From Adiantum capillus-veneris (taxonomy: Eukaryota; Streptophyta; Polypodiopsida; Polypodiales; Pteridaceae), in contig CM043969.1 in assembly GCA_014529385.2 (NCBI GenBank), forward strand, positions 36,515,922 to 36,579,921: 64,000 nucleotides of DNA. Reading direction: 5' to 3'. Shown in pieces: positions 46,847-59,722 of this stretch (position 1 is its first letter; every line of letters begins with the position of its first letter). The translations under genes and the position numbers were made by a program. The notes under the pieces were generated by a model that did no database searches, had not been told where the DNA came from, and saw only the letters and a program-made list of their open reading frames with translations.

Positions 46847-47049
46847 ACCCTTCTCCTCTCACTTTTAACACACACATCTACAAAAGTGGAAGCTCTCTCA
46901 CAACGATGCGCCGGAGGAAGCCTCTCTCCTTTAACCTCTCACCTTCAAACCATCTCCATCTCCAATCTTCGATGTGCCTTCACCCAATTTGTGGACACAC
47001 TCTCTATCTCTCTCCAACTACGCGCTTTTCTTTTCTCCATTTCGAAGCT

Positions 47050-47280
47050 ATGGCTCCGAAGCGTGTAACACGAAGTTCTAAGGACGCCCATGCCGTTGCA
47101 CCACCAAGGAAGGTGGGAAGGAAGGTGTCTACTCCGAACAGATCTCATGCAAAAGCATCAACCAAAGAAGAAGTCGAAGCCGTCCAACCTCCAGCACAGG
47201 AGTTAGCTATATGCGCTCCAAATCCAGTAAGACAAATTTATAATTCTGCATCGCTATTCATGTTTGACTTGGGAAGCTAA
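47050..47280 (+). CDS. S2 short ORF beginning MAPKR
   Basis: This 76-residue frame starts MAPKRVTRSSKDAHAVAPPR and is strongly basic in its first half, with a Pro/Ala-rich middle and no recognised domain. An in-frame upstream ATG at 46906, just after the presumed transcription start, would add 48 residues. It is inside an LTR, in the transcript direction set by the TATA box. S1 has a frame opening with the same MAPKR. Alternatives are the beginning of a former gag or an unrelated basic peptide. Confidence 0.45.
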   Translation: MAPKRVTRSSKDAHAVAPPRKVGRKVSTPNRSHAKASTKEEVEAVQPPAQELAICAPNPVRQIYNSASLFMFDLGS

Positions 47281-47579
47281 GCATAGGGAGCCCTTAAACC
47301 GTCCGAAAAACGTGATTCTATCACATGAAACAAGCATATGTTTTCATAGACTAGTGAAAGGGCTGTTTGATAAATTGTTACTGTTTGTTGGATTGTTATT
47401 GTTTAATCAATTGTTATTGTTTGATAAGCGGTTTTTGATTGATATGAAGAATTGGTTGATCATGTTTGATGAATCATTAATGAGAAGAATTGTTGAAAGA
47501 ATATATTTTGTTCTCGCAGATAGAGAGATGATTCCACGGATAGCGGAGATTAAGTTGAGGTTATCGGCTCTCTTTTGTT

Positions 47580-47693
47580 CCTCGCGGTTAGCGAGATTCC
47601 TCGTGGGTAGCGGGATGCCTCGCGGGTAGCGGGATGCCTGGCAGTTAGCAAGATGCCTCGCCGGTAGCGGGATGCCTCGCGGTTAGCGAGATG
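47580..47693 (+). repeat. Six tandem 19-bp hairpin repeats in S2
   Basis: Unit CCTCGCGGTTAGCGAGATG repeats six times with small changes. Each can fold through CTCGC/GCGAG. A seventh partial copy is nearby (TCGCGGTTAGCGA, about 47709-47721). Confidence 0.9.
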
Positions 47694-48354
47694 GGAAGGT
47701 TTCACAATTCGCGGTTAGCGAATAAACCCTTTGCAAAGGCTCTGTTGGTTAGACAAAGAAAGTCCACAGGGAGCGGCAAAACCATGAGAAATTGGAAAAG
47801 TTGTTTTTGTTGAATAATAGGGTTGCCTCCATTAGCATTGTCTGGATTTTTTTGGTATTGTTTGAAGGGCTGTATAAAAGAACGTGTGTTTGGAATTAAT
47901 TAAGGAACACTGTTTGTATATGTAACACAGTGTGGAAAAAAGTGTGCGTGTGGGGTGGAAAGTGGGGACTGTCTTAGGTTGCCAGTCAAGGATGGGTAGA
48001 CTCGATTAGTCGAGTACTTTTCACTTTGCCTTAGTTAGTTAGAGATTTATCTCTTGTCATATTTCGGATTTAACGATGGAGGCCATGCCTCTTAAATGCG
48101 GAGAAAAAGGCGTTGTTTTTGGATCCTTAATATGTGAAAGGGATTTTCTTCTCTTATACTGTAGGATCTAGAGTCCATAGAACCTTTAATCTCATTGACC
48201 TGGTTTGTGGCGTAGGGTCTTGAAACTACGAACACAATAGGTGGAAGTCTTTTTCTCTTTCGTTGCTCGTATCCTTGCTTCACATTATCGGAGTAGGGTG
48301 TCGTCAACAGATTTAGAGAATAAAGAAGGCTATCTTCCAAGTCGCCCCGATCTT

Positions 48355-49074
48355 TTAGGACGGGGACCTTACAGTATGGTTAGCCATCCTCATGTGCACA
48401 TTCGACTTGGCTACTGCCTTGACTCCCATCTCTTTCATGGCTGCTTCCGTCATGACACAAACTTGCCTTCCACCATCTATGTAGGCTTGTACCTGCATCC
48501 TATTCTCTATAATCACATCCACAAGCGAAAGAACGTCGATGGGGCTACCTACCCTCAAAGCCATGTTTTGCAACTCTTGCACATTTCCCTTAGCTCTTGG
48601 CAGCCAGGTGCTAACACTTGTGGACCACTGTCTCCTTAGCTTTGGATTTAAAGCTAACAGTTGACCAAAAGTAACGTTTGCCTTTTGATTTTGAGCATCA
48701 CTCACCAGATTGTACTTGGGATAGCCACGTCCTAGCTGAAAATCCACCTACTTGATCTTGCAACGCCTCCTTCTTTTTCTAGGCTCGAGCTGCTCTCTAC
48801 CTTCATACACCTTCTCTTTGCCTTTGCAAGCGCTAGTTTCCCGCTTTGTCTCCGTCTCCCTCTCAGCTCTTGCTCTCTTATTGGCCAAAAATTTGACATC
48901 TTGCTTATCCACCCCAATAATATTCACTCTTGGGACCTCACCTCCGTTTTGCGGAGCTGTCTGCACAGGATTCTCCACCGCTTGCTCTCTTGGACCATTG
49001 TATTGTCCTTGCCCTTGACCTCTACCAAACAGTGGTTGGGAAAATGCCTCCTCACTCTCTGTGGTTGAGGACAA
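48355..49074 (-). pseudogene. Element E protease, N-terminal half, and linker
   Basis: The frame 48355-48747 contains the protease motif in QVQAYIDGGRQVCVMTEAAM (D-G-G at the D-T/S-G place). It stops being homologous at 48373, the S2 border. Upstream, frame 48748-49074 is a Lys/Glu/Arg-rich linker (RAEEETETKRETSACKGK-like) after the zinc knuckle. Confidence 0.75.
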
Positions 49075-49718
49075 TCAGGTGCATAGTGCCCTTCTTCTTC
49101 GCAATTGTAACACCTACCTAGCAGCGGCCTTGCCCTGCCCCTTGCTCCTCTTGGCTATCCTCTATCCATGACACTAAGCCGCAACTCCTACATTTGCTCA
49201 TGCAAATCTTGCACCTTGCGCACCCAATTTTGCGGCACAACAGCTACACCTCGATTTCCATGATTTTCTTCGTGCATAGCCTCTCTCAGACTCTACGTTT
49301 GAGCATGGTCCATCGTCTCGTAGCCTGACACACCCTGCTCTATCTTGTTCTTTATCTTTCTGCTCTTTGATCGTGCAATCGCTACTACACCATTGTAATT
49401 CTTTGGACTCTTGAAATCGACTTTCTCTCTCACCTTGGGATGCGAACATGCCATGCACTTATCCAGCTTGAAGTAGTCTCCATTAGCCAACTGCATGGCT
49501 GCCACTAGTTCTGCCCAACACTCTTCAAAATGACCCAAAAATAGATTGAACTCTTCACTTACATCTTGCTTAAGCGCCTTCAGCTTTGCATCCATCTCGA
49601 CTGGGGAATCCTCCTTGCAAAAGTCATAAAGAAATCTCACCCGTAGAGCCGGCCATGCTTGCTTCGGCTCGCCTTCTAACGCTTCGTACCATGCTGAAGC
49701 TCTACCATGCATCACCAA
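49071..49718 (-). pseudogene. Element E gag with zinc knuckle, N-terminus missing
   Basis: The frame 49293-49718 has the gag block MHGRASAWYEALEGEPKQAW, LRVRFLYDFCKEDSPVEMDA and EEFNLFLGHFEECW. The zinc knuckle CYNCEEEGHYAPDC (C-x2-C-x4-H-x4-C) is at 49071-49112. Gag similarity stops at about 49720, where inverted LTR sequence starts, so the N-terminal part of gag and the primer site are missing. Confidence 0.78.
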
Positions 49719-49734
49719 AGGAATCGTCTACGGT

Positions 49735-49801
49735 GTTGTGACTGAGAGAGTGAGATTGAGTGGCTGTGAGTGTGTGTAAGGGTGGAGACAGGTTGTGGTA
49801 G
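49735..49801 (+). other. Inverted piece of E LTR between gag and Y
   Basis: This 67-bp stretch (GTGTGTAAGGGTGGAGACAGG and neighbours) is the reverse complement of 40192-40262 in E's other LTR. In the intact LTR that region is downstream of the TATA box, so the 5' LTR has an inverted, shortened end and lacks its TATA box. Confidence 0.7.
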
Positions 49802-51516
49802 TGATAGCCGTTTTTCGGCTTTCCATAATTGCCATAGTGAGTTAACCCACCCTACCAAAATCATCCAAACACTGTGGCTATCCCTACCATTTCACTATAC
49901 ATAGGCGTGTGTGAGTTAGGGGACTTTTTCCATATCTTCTTAAAAACCCTCAATGCTATAGCTAGTCACTAAGCTAGTTGAGCCAATAAAAAAAATAAAA
50001 GTATATTATGGCCCATTTGTGTGTAAATATTTCATTGTATATAGGGCCTAAATAAAAGGATTTTTCATAATTATTTTGGTATTTATTTAAATATTTCTAC
50101 CTATAGTGTGTTATTTATGCTATGTACATTGACTCACCATTACCATATTTTTTCTTACCATTTTGCATACTCTTTATTCCATATAAAAATAATTTCATGC
50201 AAGCTTCTCTTATTTTTGGTGTAACTCCATCCCAACAAAAATCCAAAAAAACTAGTTCGATTTATATGCATATTTTTTCACTATTGTGATTTTTTCCTTC
50301 CTACATCTATTCTCTATTACTCTCATAAATTAAACCACCAAAATATTCATATTTTTATGGTATACTTATAATGAGAGAGATTTATTTTGACCCCTTTATA
50401 TTTTTTTCACCTATATTATTTATATTTGACATGTACATATATTTTTTAGACCCCTCAATATTTGATTTTCTTAGTTGTACTATTCACTTATATCATGATC
50501 TCAACAATATCTTCAATTATAGACCTACCAAATAAGTTCAAAGGTATGTGGAATGCATGCATGCACCATGGGGGGCTCACTCTTGGAGGTATTCAAAAGA
50601 ATCATCCAAAGAAGGACCTCACAAGGACTTTGTACAGTGGAAAAAAATAGTCGGTTTTGTTGAATTTTTAAAGATCACATGCTCCCCGAATTTGAAAAGG
50701 TGATACAAACAAACGTTGTAGCTCGTGGGCTGAAATTTTACCTCAAATTTTTTCATATTTTTTTGAGCTACGAGCTATGAGCTATGATTTTATTGGTGGA
50801 CCCCAGTTTTCCCATGCTATGCAGCCACACTCCCTCTTCCACTTTATCATTTTCCTCTTTCACACACACTTCATCACTCATCATCCCCACCTCTCTCACC
50901 ACTCCTCTCTGCACCCTACTCACCTTCTTCTCAACCTTGAAGAATAAGAGAAACCATGGTGAACTCATGTCTCCTACACACACTTCCATTCCAAAATTGA
51001 CCACCTAGTCTCATTTTTCCTCATCCATATTACCCATATCTATCAAAAAACCACAAAATTCAGCCTCTTCTCTTGAAAGACAGCATCATGGTGATTGATT
51101 ACTTATGTTCACTTACCTTGGCTCCCAAGGGAGGTCGAGAGTGGAGAAAACGTCAAAGCTAGTGGACCGTCAACAAGCGTCAAAATTGACCCTACTCAAG
51201 ACACTTGGAGCATCAACATTGTAAGAATTTCATATTTTCTTACCTATTAAGAGTTTTTTCTTCCTTATTTGTATCCTACATGGATACTTCCATTGTAAAT
51301 ATCCAATTCCATTTGTAAATTAATAAAAATACTAACTCTACTAATTTACTAACACTAACGTACTATGAAAAGTCCTAACACCTCCACTTCTCTCCTCTCT
51401 CTCTTCTTCATCTATCCCCACCAGCTTCCTGATAATTCCAAGCAAAAAAAATTGGATAAGTGCTGAAAATCTAACCCAACCATGGTTAGAGGAGTAGCCC
51501 TAGCCCTCAAAATTTC

Positions 51517-51525
51517 TATAAAAGG
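51517..51525 (+). promoter_or_regulatory. Y TATA box
   Basis: TATAAAAGG followed by AGGGTG; position corresponds to the TATA boxes of the X LTRs. Confidence 0.55.
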
Positions 51526-52186
51526 AGGGTGTAGCTAGCACAAAAGGGGGGAGCCATAAGCAAGAGCACTATGCTATAGCTTGAGAAGCCAAGCTCAACC
51601 TCTTGAGAAGGAGCTCTTGAGTGGAAGCTCATTGGATTATGTATATGCATGTGTTGTATTAGGGGTGATTAGCAACGGAGCTCTATGCCATTGTAAGAGA
51701 GGGTGATCATTCAATTGAGAGTAGGAAATCTATCATTTCTCCTACTAGTGTAAGCCCAACATTTGCTGAATCAAGGAGGTTGGATTTGGACTAAGCATGG
51801 ATACTTTGTCTCTCTTCCAACGTGAAGTAATGGACAACAATGATGTGTAAGTGTCTTGGTGTTTTCTTTAAGTTCTTGATAGCTTGTCTCTGGGTGTTGT
51901 CATCAATTTAGCCATAAATCCCACATACTGTAAGAAGGCGACAGGGTGGAGAGGACTCCCCTGACCTTAAGACAGTGATTGGGGTGGCTTTTCTTGTGAT
52001 GTGTTGTGTTGTAATTTACTCAAGCTATGTTGAACAAATATTAATCTCACTTTGATTGGTCATGACAGATTTGCAAGAAGGTATTAATGCAACAAGCACC
52101 CCCTCCCCCTTCTCTCTCTTTCTTACATATATAATTGTGTTTGCTTGATCACTACCGATACATTTCAAAGCAGTCCGAGCAGTCCG

Positions 52187-52316
<130 letters not shown>

Positions 52317-52491
52317 GCGTCCTAGTTCGTATCCAAAACTAGGTCGTGCCCCAAATTTGTGTAGGGTTAGGTTGTGGGTTTGTGTGTGTGTTTTTGTTGT
52401 TTTTTTCCAACCCCAACCCAATTGAGCAGCACGGGAGCCTAGAAGAGTGCTTGGAGGCCACTCTTCTTGTTGCCTGCCCCGGACCGCCTCA

Positions 52492-54230
52492 GTAGCAGGT
52501 GTGGGGGCCTAGCTTTGCACTGCCTCTTTGGCTCAATTTTGGTCCTTGGCCACCTTTGTCTGACTCTCCCTACCACTTCTCTCTTCTTTAATCTCTCCTC
52601 CTTCCCCTTGGTCTAGCTTCTGCCTTGCTACTTTGGTCTCCCCTTTTGATCCCGGCTCTTACCTGTCCATTTGCCCTTGCTTCTGTTTAGCCTTTGCTTT
52701 GTTGGTCCTTGCTCTTCGCTCGCCCTCGAAATGGCCCTCCTTTCCTCCTTATACACATGGGACTGCCCCTTGGCACCTAATTTCATGACCAACCAGTCCC
52801 TTTCTGCACCTCTGCGGGAAGCGCCCCTTACCCTACCATTAACGACATTGCTAATGGGGGGGGGGGGGGGGGCGGTCCCCTTTCAAAAGACGGGGCCCGA
52901 GGGCCACGAGATGCCACCCCTCTTAAGCGCTGCCACATGATCCATCGGAGCCGCCACCCTCCACAAGCGGGTGCCACTGCGCTACCCTGCGCTGCCCTGC
53001 GCGGCCAAAACCCGAGGTGTCACCACCTCGCAGGGCTGCGCCCGCCTACGCAGTGCCAAGTCGTAGCGCCGGTGAGGGCTCGCCATTGCCATGATCTGAG
53101 AGGAAGCTCCCCTCATGCCTTCACACAACATCAATGGGCTTCATTCCCCAGGTAATATACCCTTCCTTTTGAGTCCCAATTTGTGCATGTGGGATATCCC
53201 GCACGCCACGTGGCGCTCTCTGGTGTGCTTTTCAAAGCCTCGCCAAGTCGACTACAAAAAATGCAACTAAATCTTTTTTTTTCCCCAACTTGAGTGCACT
53301 GTGGTTTGATGCCAAGGGATCCGTTGATCGAGTTGTTAAGTTGTGATGAGTCTGCACCGTGTCGACTACAAGCCGTGCAAACCTCACCCCCTTTGGCCTC
53401 CTCCAATTTTGTTATTTTAATCTTTGTCGATGCCTCATCCAGTGATCGGACCTTGGAATTGTAAATCCCGACCGATAAAGCCAGTTCCCGACTTCAAATT
53501 TCCCCGTGCTCATCGCATTTCGAGTCCCCGGGCTTGCGATTTTGAGACTGCAAAAAAGGTGAAAAAGCAGGTGCCAATTTTTCTCTCGGCATTACCTCCC
53601 GACTTCGCTTTGCTGCATCTAGCTGACCGAGTATCCAATTGATGCACCGCCAATTTGTGCTAGCTCCACATGACGCACATTATCATCGAGAGCCTTGGAG
53701 AGGCCGAAACAATGTCAGATGGGGCATCCTCCAATGCGGGCAAGTGGGCTCAGATCCGGCCTCGAGAAATATTCTAATGGCCTTAACTTGCCAAACAGAG
53801 CTCCAATTCGCACTCCGAGAAGACAGGCATGCTCCACAACTTGAGCACTACAATGTACCCACTGACACCTGCCTGGGCCACTTGTCCCCAGCTACCCTGT
53901 TCGTCGGGTATCTGCTACACACTTTACCTTTAAACTGCAATATCTTGAGCATCGGGGCTCCCTTTGACGAGCCGTCTAGAGCGGTTTCTAGAGCACACTG
54001 AACACTAAATTCTAGAGCCTTGACTTGGCATTTTGGACACCTTAATCAGCCATCTTATCTAGACCATCTCATAGCTCTTTTGGCCTAAAAAACCGCTTTA
54101 GACATACTTTCCCGTTACCCTTTGGCTGCCCAAGTGCTTGGCACCTGCCCTAGCCTTCTGCACTGCACTTGCCTGCCACCTCTGCCTGGCACAGACCATT
54201 TCCTACCTTAGACCGACTTTGGCTGCACCA
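52492..54230 (-). mobile_element. Element E 5' LTR, U3 part
   Basis: From about 52503 to 54230 it is a direct copy of 40748-42467 with scattered differences, starting (minus strand) TGGTGCAGCCAAAG at 54230. It includes the palindrome variant next to a G run at 52837-52873. The TATA-containing part present at 40005-40740 is missing; an inverted fragment is present instead. Plus frames inside, such as 52671-52940 and 53639-54001, are noncoding. Confidence 0.78.
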
Positions 54231-55562
54231 ACGTCCTCACACACTCCTTGAAGATCATATTCACATGAACGCGCTTTACACTCTTCCACTATGTTTTGGA
54301 GTAGGTAGCCCATGTCCATAGTCTTTTTCCTATGATCAATGTAGTCTTGGATCTACCCACCTATGATTTCCTCTTCTTCTTCACTCTCTTCTTTTAAACA
54401 AGACATGCTCTCATGAGAACTTTACTTAGGATCAGAGTTACCTTTAAGGTCTTCATTCTCCATAGAGTTACATTGCACAAAATCTTCCTCTGCCCTTACT
54501 AGAAACTGGCCCTCCAAAAGGTTGGATGTATCCATTATTAAATCATCATCAATGCCATTTGAGATATCTTGTGTTGATTTTTGCATGCTTGTGATAAAGG
54601 TAGAAGAAATAATTGCCACATTTGAATCTCGGTCAGCGACTTTAGCACTTGAATAATTAGTTGGCATGTAAACATCATCTTCAACATTTGTCCGAGTAGA
54701 AGGAGACAAGTATGGCAAAGGAGATGATTCCTTGATAGAAACACTTTCTTGAGTGTTGGATCTTCCCAACATGATGGAAACCATTTTCGATGTAGAAGTA
54801 CTTGTGAAACTTCCTTTGGGAAATAGTGACTGCTTCTTCAAAGATAGAGGGTCCACTACAAGTAAACTTAGTCCTTAGGAAAGGAGACATACCCAAAATA
54901 AATTGATCCATTTTTAACATAATCTGGAAATGTAGAATTAAATCCACATATTGTCCATTGACGAGAAAAATCATCCTTATACGCATAGTAGTCTTCACCA
55001 TGTTGTTGACGTCTCCTCAACAAATCTGGTCTTCAAATCTTTGGAAATTTGGGTATATCCATCTTCAATCTCAGAAGACATACTCCGAAACCATTTCTCA
55101 GTGTTGCCTCTAGGGCATAGCAACAAAAAATCCTCTTTTTCAACGTCATCCCTTTTACCAAGGATATGACAAACCATTCTAAAATCAACAAGAAAATCAT
55201 CAACATTTTCTTGTAAATTCCCAAAGAAGATTGGGATATCCTCAAAGGTATAGCGTGTCATAGTCTCTCAATGATATAACCACACAAAGGTTAGTTCCAA
55301 ACAGTCATTTTTTTCTCATGACATCAACTAACCACACAAAGTCTTGAAAAGATTTTCAACATGAATTATAGATTCTTATGTGAAAATTAGTTTCCTTTCT
55401 TATGTTATGCTAATCCAAACCATATTCTATATCAATTCTTGTTGTCTTTAAATTAAACTAGGTCATACAAGTTTCCATGATTCATACAATCTACTAGATT
55501 ATGTTAAAGGTTGAATATTCACAACAACATACACAAGCCCTCCTCCGTGGGGGCACCAAAGT
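54231..55562 (-). pseudogene. Element X gag-like gene
   Basis: The frame 54995-55261 (FEDIPIFFGNLQENVDDFLV, EKWFRSM, DLKTRFVEE) and the following shifted frame with PSIFEEAVTISQRKFHKYF give the gag order of plant Ty3 elements. Frame 54422-54856 is a Ser/Asp-rich tail. The same tail, with a ~300-bp deletion, is in the partner copy (59481-59717, STFEEAVTIAQRKFNKYFYI). The primer binding site candidate, TGGTGCCCCCACGGAGGA on the minus strand at 55541-55558, is four bases from the LTR end. No pol follows. Confidence 0.7.
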
Positions 55563-58190
55563 TGAGGCGGTCTAGGGTGGGTAGCAAGAGAGGAGACCTA
55601 TAAACACCCTTCAAGGCTACTGTGCTGCTCAATTGGGACTAGGCTACCACAAACAAGCAAAACAATAGCAAAAACCCATAGCTAACAACAAGTGAAGAGT
55701 CACCACCTAGTTATAGATCAATGCAACAAAGGAGAATCCCTTAGCAATGCAAGCGAGAAGGAAGGGTACACTATCACTAATGTCAACGCTACAAATACAC
55801 ACACCAACCACAGAGATAGAGAGAGAGAGAGAGCGACAGGGAGAGAGTTTTGTGCAAGAATTCAACTTCAATTTTAATGATTGATGCAGATGTAGAAACG
55901 GATTGGAGGAGAGTCAAGAGACACAATTAAGTATGATGATGTTTCAATCTATACATTATCTTAGGGTTATGGGAACCCTCTCACCATACAACCCTCTTAT
56001 AATGTTTTCCCAAGCAACAAAAACAAACACAATATCTCTTTAGTCACATACAAGCAGATACTACAAAAGAATCTCAAAATCAAAACGCGTCACCTTAAAT
56101 CAAATGAGATGAGGTTTCCAAGCGTGAATTGGAGAGACTCAAGAGAGTTTGGAATCGTGGTTGCACCAAAATTATTGACTCAATTGATGTGCAAGAGTAG
56201 GTACAACTTTGATTGAAAGTTATGAATCACTCACTCCCTTGCAATGCTACAACTATCTCAAGAAGCTTTCATATCCAACACAAGTAATCGTGTATAGAGA
56301 GCTCACTCTCTCTCCCTACAACTAACATGCAAAATGATACACTCAAAGTAGTGAGCAATATTGTAGATATCATGCCATTTACAAAGAGAAAAGGTCTCTA
56401 TTTATAGGTGAGAAGTGCCCTTATTAGGATTCTCCTAATCAACATTTACATAGAAAACCATCTTTATGAATTTCTTTATATATTCTTATGAGAGTGGGGC
56501 TCTCTTGTCTCTTGAGTCACATGGATGTGGCTCAAGAGGAGAAAATTATTGAGATAAAATAGAGAAGATTCTAGTGAGTGAGATTTGTGTGAGGTTGCCT
56601 ACTCCAAGGTAGAGTAGAGTGGGTGCAATTTACAAGAGTGTTAGCAATCACTAGAAAAAGTTAGTAGTATAATTACAATGGGTAGAATGACTTGAACAAT
56701 GAGAGAAGGAGGGGTGAATGAGATGGTTGTACCCTTGAGATGGTGAATCCTTGAGGAATCTTGGACTCACCCGTGTGTAGATTGTCGAAAGTGATCGTCG
56801 TCGTTCGTCTTCTTCTTCTTTTCATGTTGTCGTCATAGTTGAATCAACACAAAGAGAATGAGAGTTTTGTTGATAAAAAACCCCCATTTTGTAAAGATTA
56901 AGTTGCTGCTTTTTTATGCATTCTTGAAACTTGGGTAGAATAAAATTGTAATATCATAGTAATAGAGAGAGATATGGAGATGGTGGATGTAGGTAGATCT
57001 TCAAAAGAGAGCTATGGGTGTGAGCGGAGAGGGTAATGGTGAGGAGGGTGAGAAAAACCATGGAAGGTGCAGGTTGGAGTGAGGGATGGGGAGGAATGTG
57101 TGTGTGTGTGTGTGTATGGAAGTGAGAAAAGAAGTGAGAGAAGACTAAGGGTGACTTGTGAGAAAACTGGACAGATTGGGGTCCACCATAAAATTCATAT
57201 CTCACCAATAATAACTCTAACAATTCTGCAAAACAATTGAGGTGATTATTAAGCTTGTGGGCTATAGTGTGTCTATTGATCACTTTTTTAAATTACAATT
57301 GGAGATAGGTGCCAAAAAAACTCACCAAAAAGCCTTTTTCTAATGCATGAAAAAGTCTTTTGGTGGCCTCCTCCTTTGTTGAATTTGACCAATGCATCCA
57401 AGAGTAAGCCCCTCCTTTATATCATGGTACAAAGCTTCTAAGTTATCTTTAGACATGCATGGATGAGGATTATTAGTGGATAAAGAAATATCTGCATGGT
57501 GGGCCTAGTGTATGGACTATTCATGGATTTTAGCTCAATGAGCACATGGTGTTAGTTTAATGAGTACATCATGAAAAAATATGGAAGAATTATGAATATA
57601 AAAAAAGATATTAGAATCATATGATATGGTCCCTCTTTTGTATTATTTTGGGTGAAAGAGGAAAAGTATGCAAGTAAATGAGAATTATATAATAAAAGTG
57701 ACTAAGGGAGTAGGAGCTCGTTTTTTTTTGTTTTCACAAGGGTGAGGATAAAAATGTGGAGGTGATTTGTATAAAATAAAATAATATTAATGAGATTATA
57801 GAATGTACACATTGACACAAAAATATACTTATGGTGCAAGAGGATAAAACAAGACATACATACCCTAATATAACATACACCTAGGTAATAAATATTTAAA
57901 TAAAATACCAAAATAATTATAAAAAAGACCTTTATTTATACCTTATATACAATGAAATATTTACACACAAAGAAGCCATAATATACTTTTCTTTTTTATT
58001 TTATTTATTTTTTGGCTTAACTAGCCGAGTGACTAGTTAATTGAGGGTTTTTAAGGAGATATGCGAAAAGTCCCCAAACTCATATACGCCTATGTACAGT
58101 GAAAGGGTGAGGATAGACACAATATTTTGGTGATTTTGGTTGGTGCGATAGCTCACTATGGCAATTTAGATGTCCAAAAAATGTCTATCC
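55563..58190 (-). mobile_element. Element X 5' LTR
   Basis: Begins (minus strand) at 58190 with GGATAGAC, where the partner LTR has TGATAGCC, and ends ...GACCGCCTCA at 55563. The TATA box CTATAAATAG is at 56398-56407. It aligns along its length with 36178-38881. A GT array at 57097-57115 is short. Confidence 0.8.
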
Positions 58191-59722
58191 TTAGCCCCGC
58201 TCCCCCCCCCCCCCCGATAATGGTACATTCATGTATCATTTATCCTATCACACAACATGTAGATCTCGTAATGTCTATCTAATTTTTTTGCTTTCATCTT
58301 TGAAGAACCTTTGTTGTATGATTAGAAAACATTGTGTGCTATGAAAGGCTCTCTCTAGAGCCAAAAATATGATGTAATTAAGTGGATGAGTAAACCTCCT
58401 CCATTAAAAGTTTCCATAAACACCCACCGTGATCAAAGATCTTGAAGTTTGTTTCCCAAAGAAAGATGTATGGTATGGAATCACTTACTGAATTTGGTTG
58501 AAGAAACTTGTAGCTCATATCATTGTCTATCATTGCTTACACCACTACAAATGTGATATAAAAGATAGGTTCTCTTCCTCATGTGTAAAGTTGATGTATC
58601 TGCTACGTTCTTCAAGAGCTTGTACGAGCATATCTCTGAACTCTAGTGCATGATAGTCATTCAACGTGGGTAGGCTCATCAAGTTAGAAACTCCATGACC
58701 CTCATCATTTATAGAAGATATTGATTCATGCCTCCAAGTGCATTTTGAAGGTGTTGCAAAAGTTTATCACATAGGTAGACAATAGACCAAGGTTTCTATT
58801 TCTTTCGACACACTGAAAGCGAATAGATTTTGGCAAGGACCGACACAAGATCCACATGTAGAATCCTCCACGTTTACCATCTATGGAGAATACCAAAAGC
58901 ATCACAATGTGAGACCTCCATACACCAAAGAACCAAATGTAGAAATCTTGAAAACATCCATCAATCACCAATTGTCTATGTTCTCCAAAACTTAGAAGGA
59001 TATGATGCCCAAGATAAAAGGTATATGTGAAGATAGGAGAGGTTGACTCTAAAGAGGGTGAAGCCCAATGTGAAGTTGATTGAGGCTTCAAAATCTTGGA
59101 TTTTCTTGTTAAGAGACTTTCCCCTGAATGAAAAGGCACCCATTATTACAACATTGGAGAGAATAATAGTATTTTGATAGTTTCCTTACGTGATTCTATT
59201 TTTTGGTACTCTCTCGTGTTCTTCAGCCACTTCCAAGCCCCCCCTTTGGCAAGGTTGAAACTCCACACATTGTAATAACTTAAAAGTTGATGGATTACTT
59301 TTTAAACTTGTGAATTCCTTCACTTCTTGTATGGTACAGTTTTCCATGCTTTGCACACATGGTTCATACAAAAGCTTTTTGACGTCCTCATACACTCCTT
59401 GAAGATCATCTTCACATGAATGCGCTTTACACTCTTCCACTGTGTTTTGGAGTAGGTAGTCCATGTCCACAGTCTTTTATCTATGATGAATGTAGTCCAT
59501 GATCAGTTGAATAATTAGTTGGCATGTAAACATCATCTTTAACATTTGTCAAAGTAGAAGGAGACAAGTATGGCAAAGGAGATGATTCCTCGATAGAAAC
59601 ACTTTCTTGATTTTTGGTTCTTCCAGCATGATGGAAACCATTTTTGATGTAGAAGTACTTGTTAAACTTCCTTTGGGCAATAGTGACTGCTTCTTCAAAG
59701 GTAGACATAGCTCTCAAGCATC
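58191..59722 (-). pseudogene. Element X truncated partner, internal region
   Basis: This is a second copy of the X internal region (equivalent to 38882-40004 plus 54231-54850, with about 300 bp missing). The frames 58726-59139, 59186-59470 (EECKAHSCEDDLQGVYEDVK) and 59481-59717 line up with those of the first copy. It contains the uninterrupted ACGT site of element E at 59382-59385. It breaks off near 59722 in the gag, against element G's LTR. A C run at 58203-58216 replaces the short purine tract (in complement) seen at 38882-38895. Confidence 0.65.

Larger units (their letters stand above)
46395..48373 (+). mobile_element. S2: 1979-bp solo LTR inside element E's protease
   Basis: Flanked by GTATG at 46390-46394 and 48374-48378, and interrupting the protease of E. 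It starts TGTAATGTACCC and ends GGGGACCTTACA, the same ending style as S1. A strong plus-strand TATA box TATATAAAGG is at 46837-46846, a MAPKR reading frame at 47050-47280 and six 19-bp repeats at 47580-47693. No second LTR, pol or gag is within it. Ends TGTAA/TTACA and 5-bp duplication fit a chromovirus-like Ty3 LTR. Confidence 0.85.

Noticed and set aside
47580-47693. Regular short repeats resembling a CRISPR array
   Set aside because: The 19-bp units are directly adjacent without unique spacers and lie in a plant LTR.
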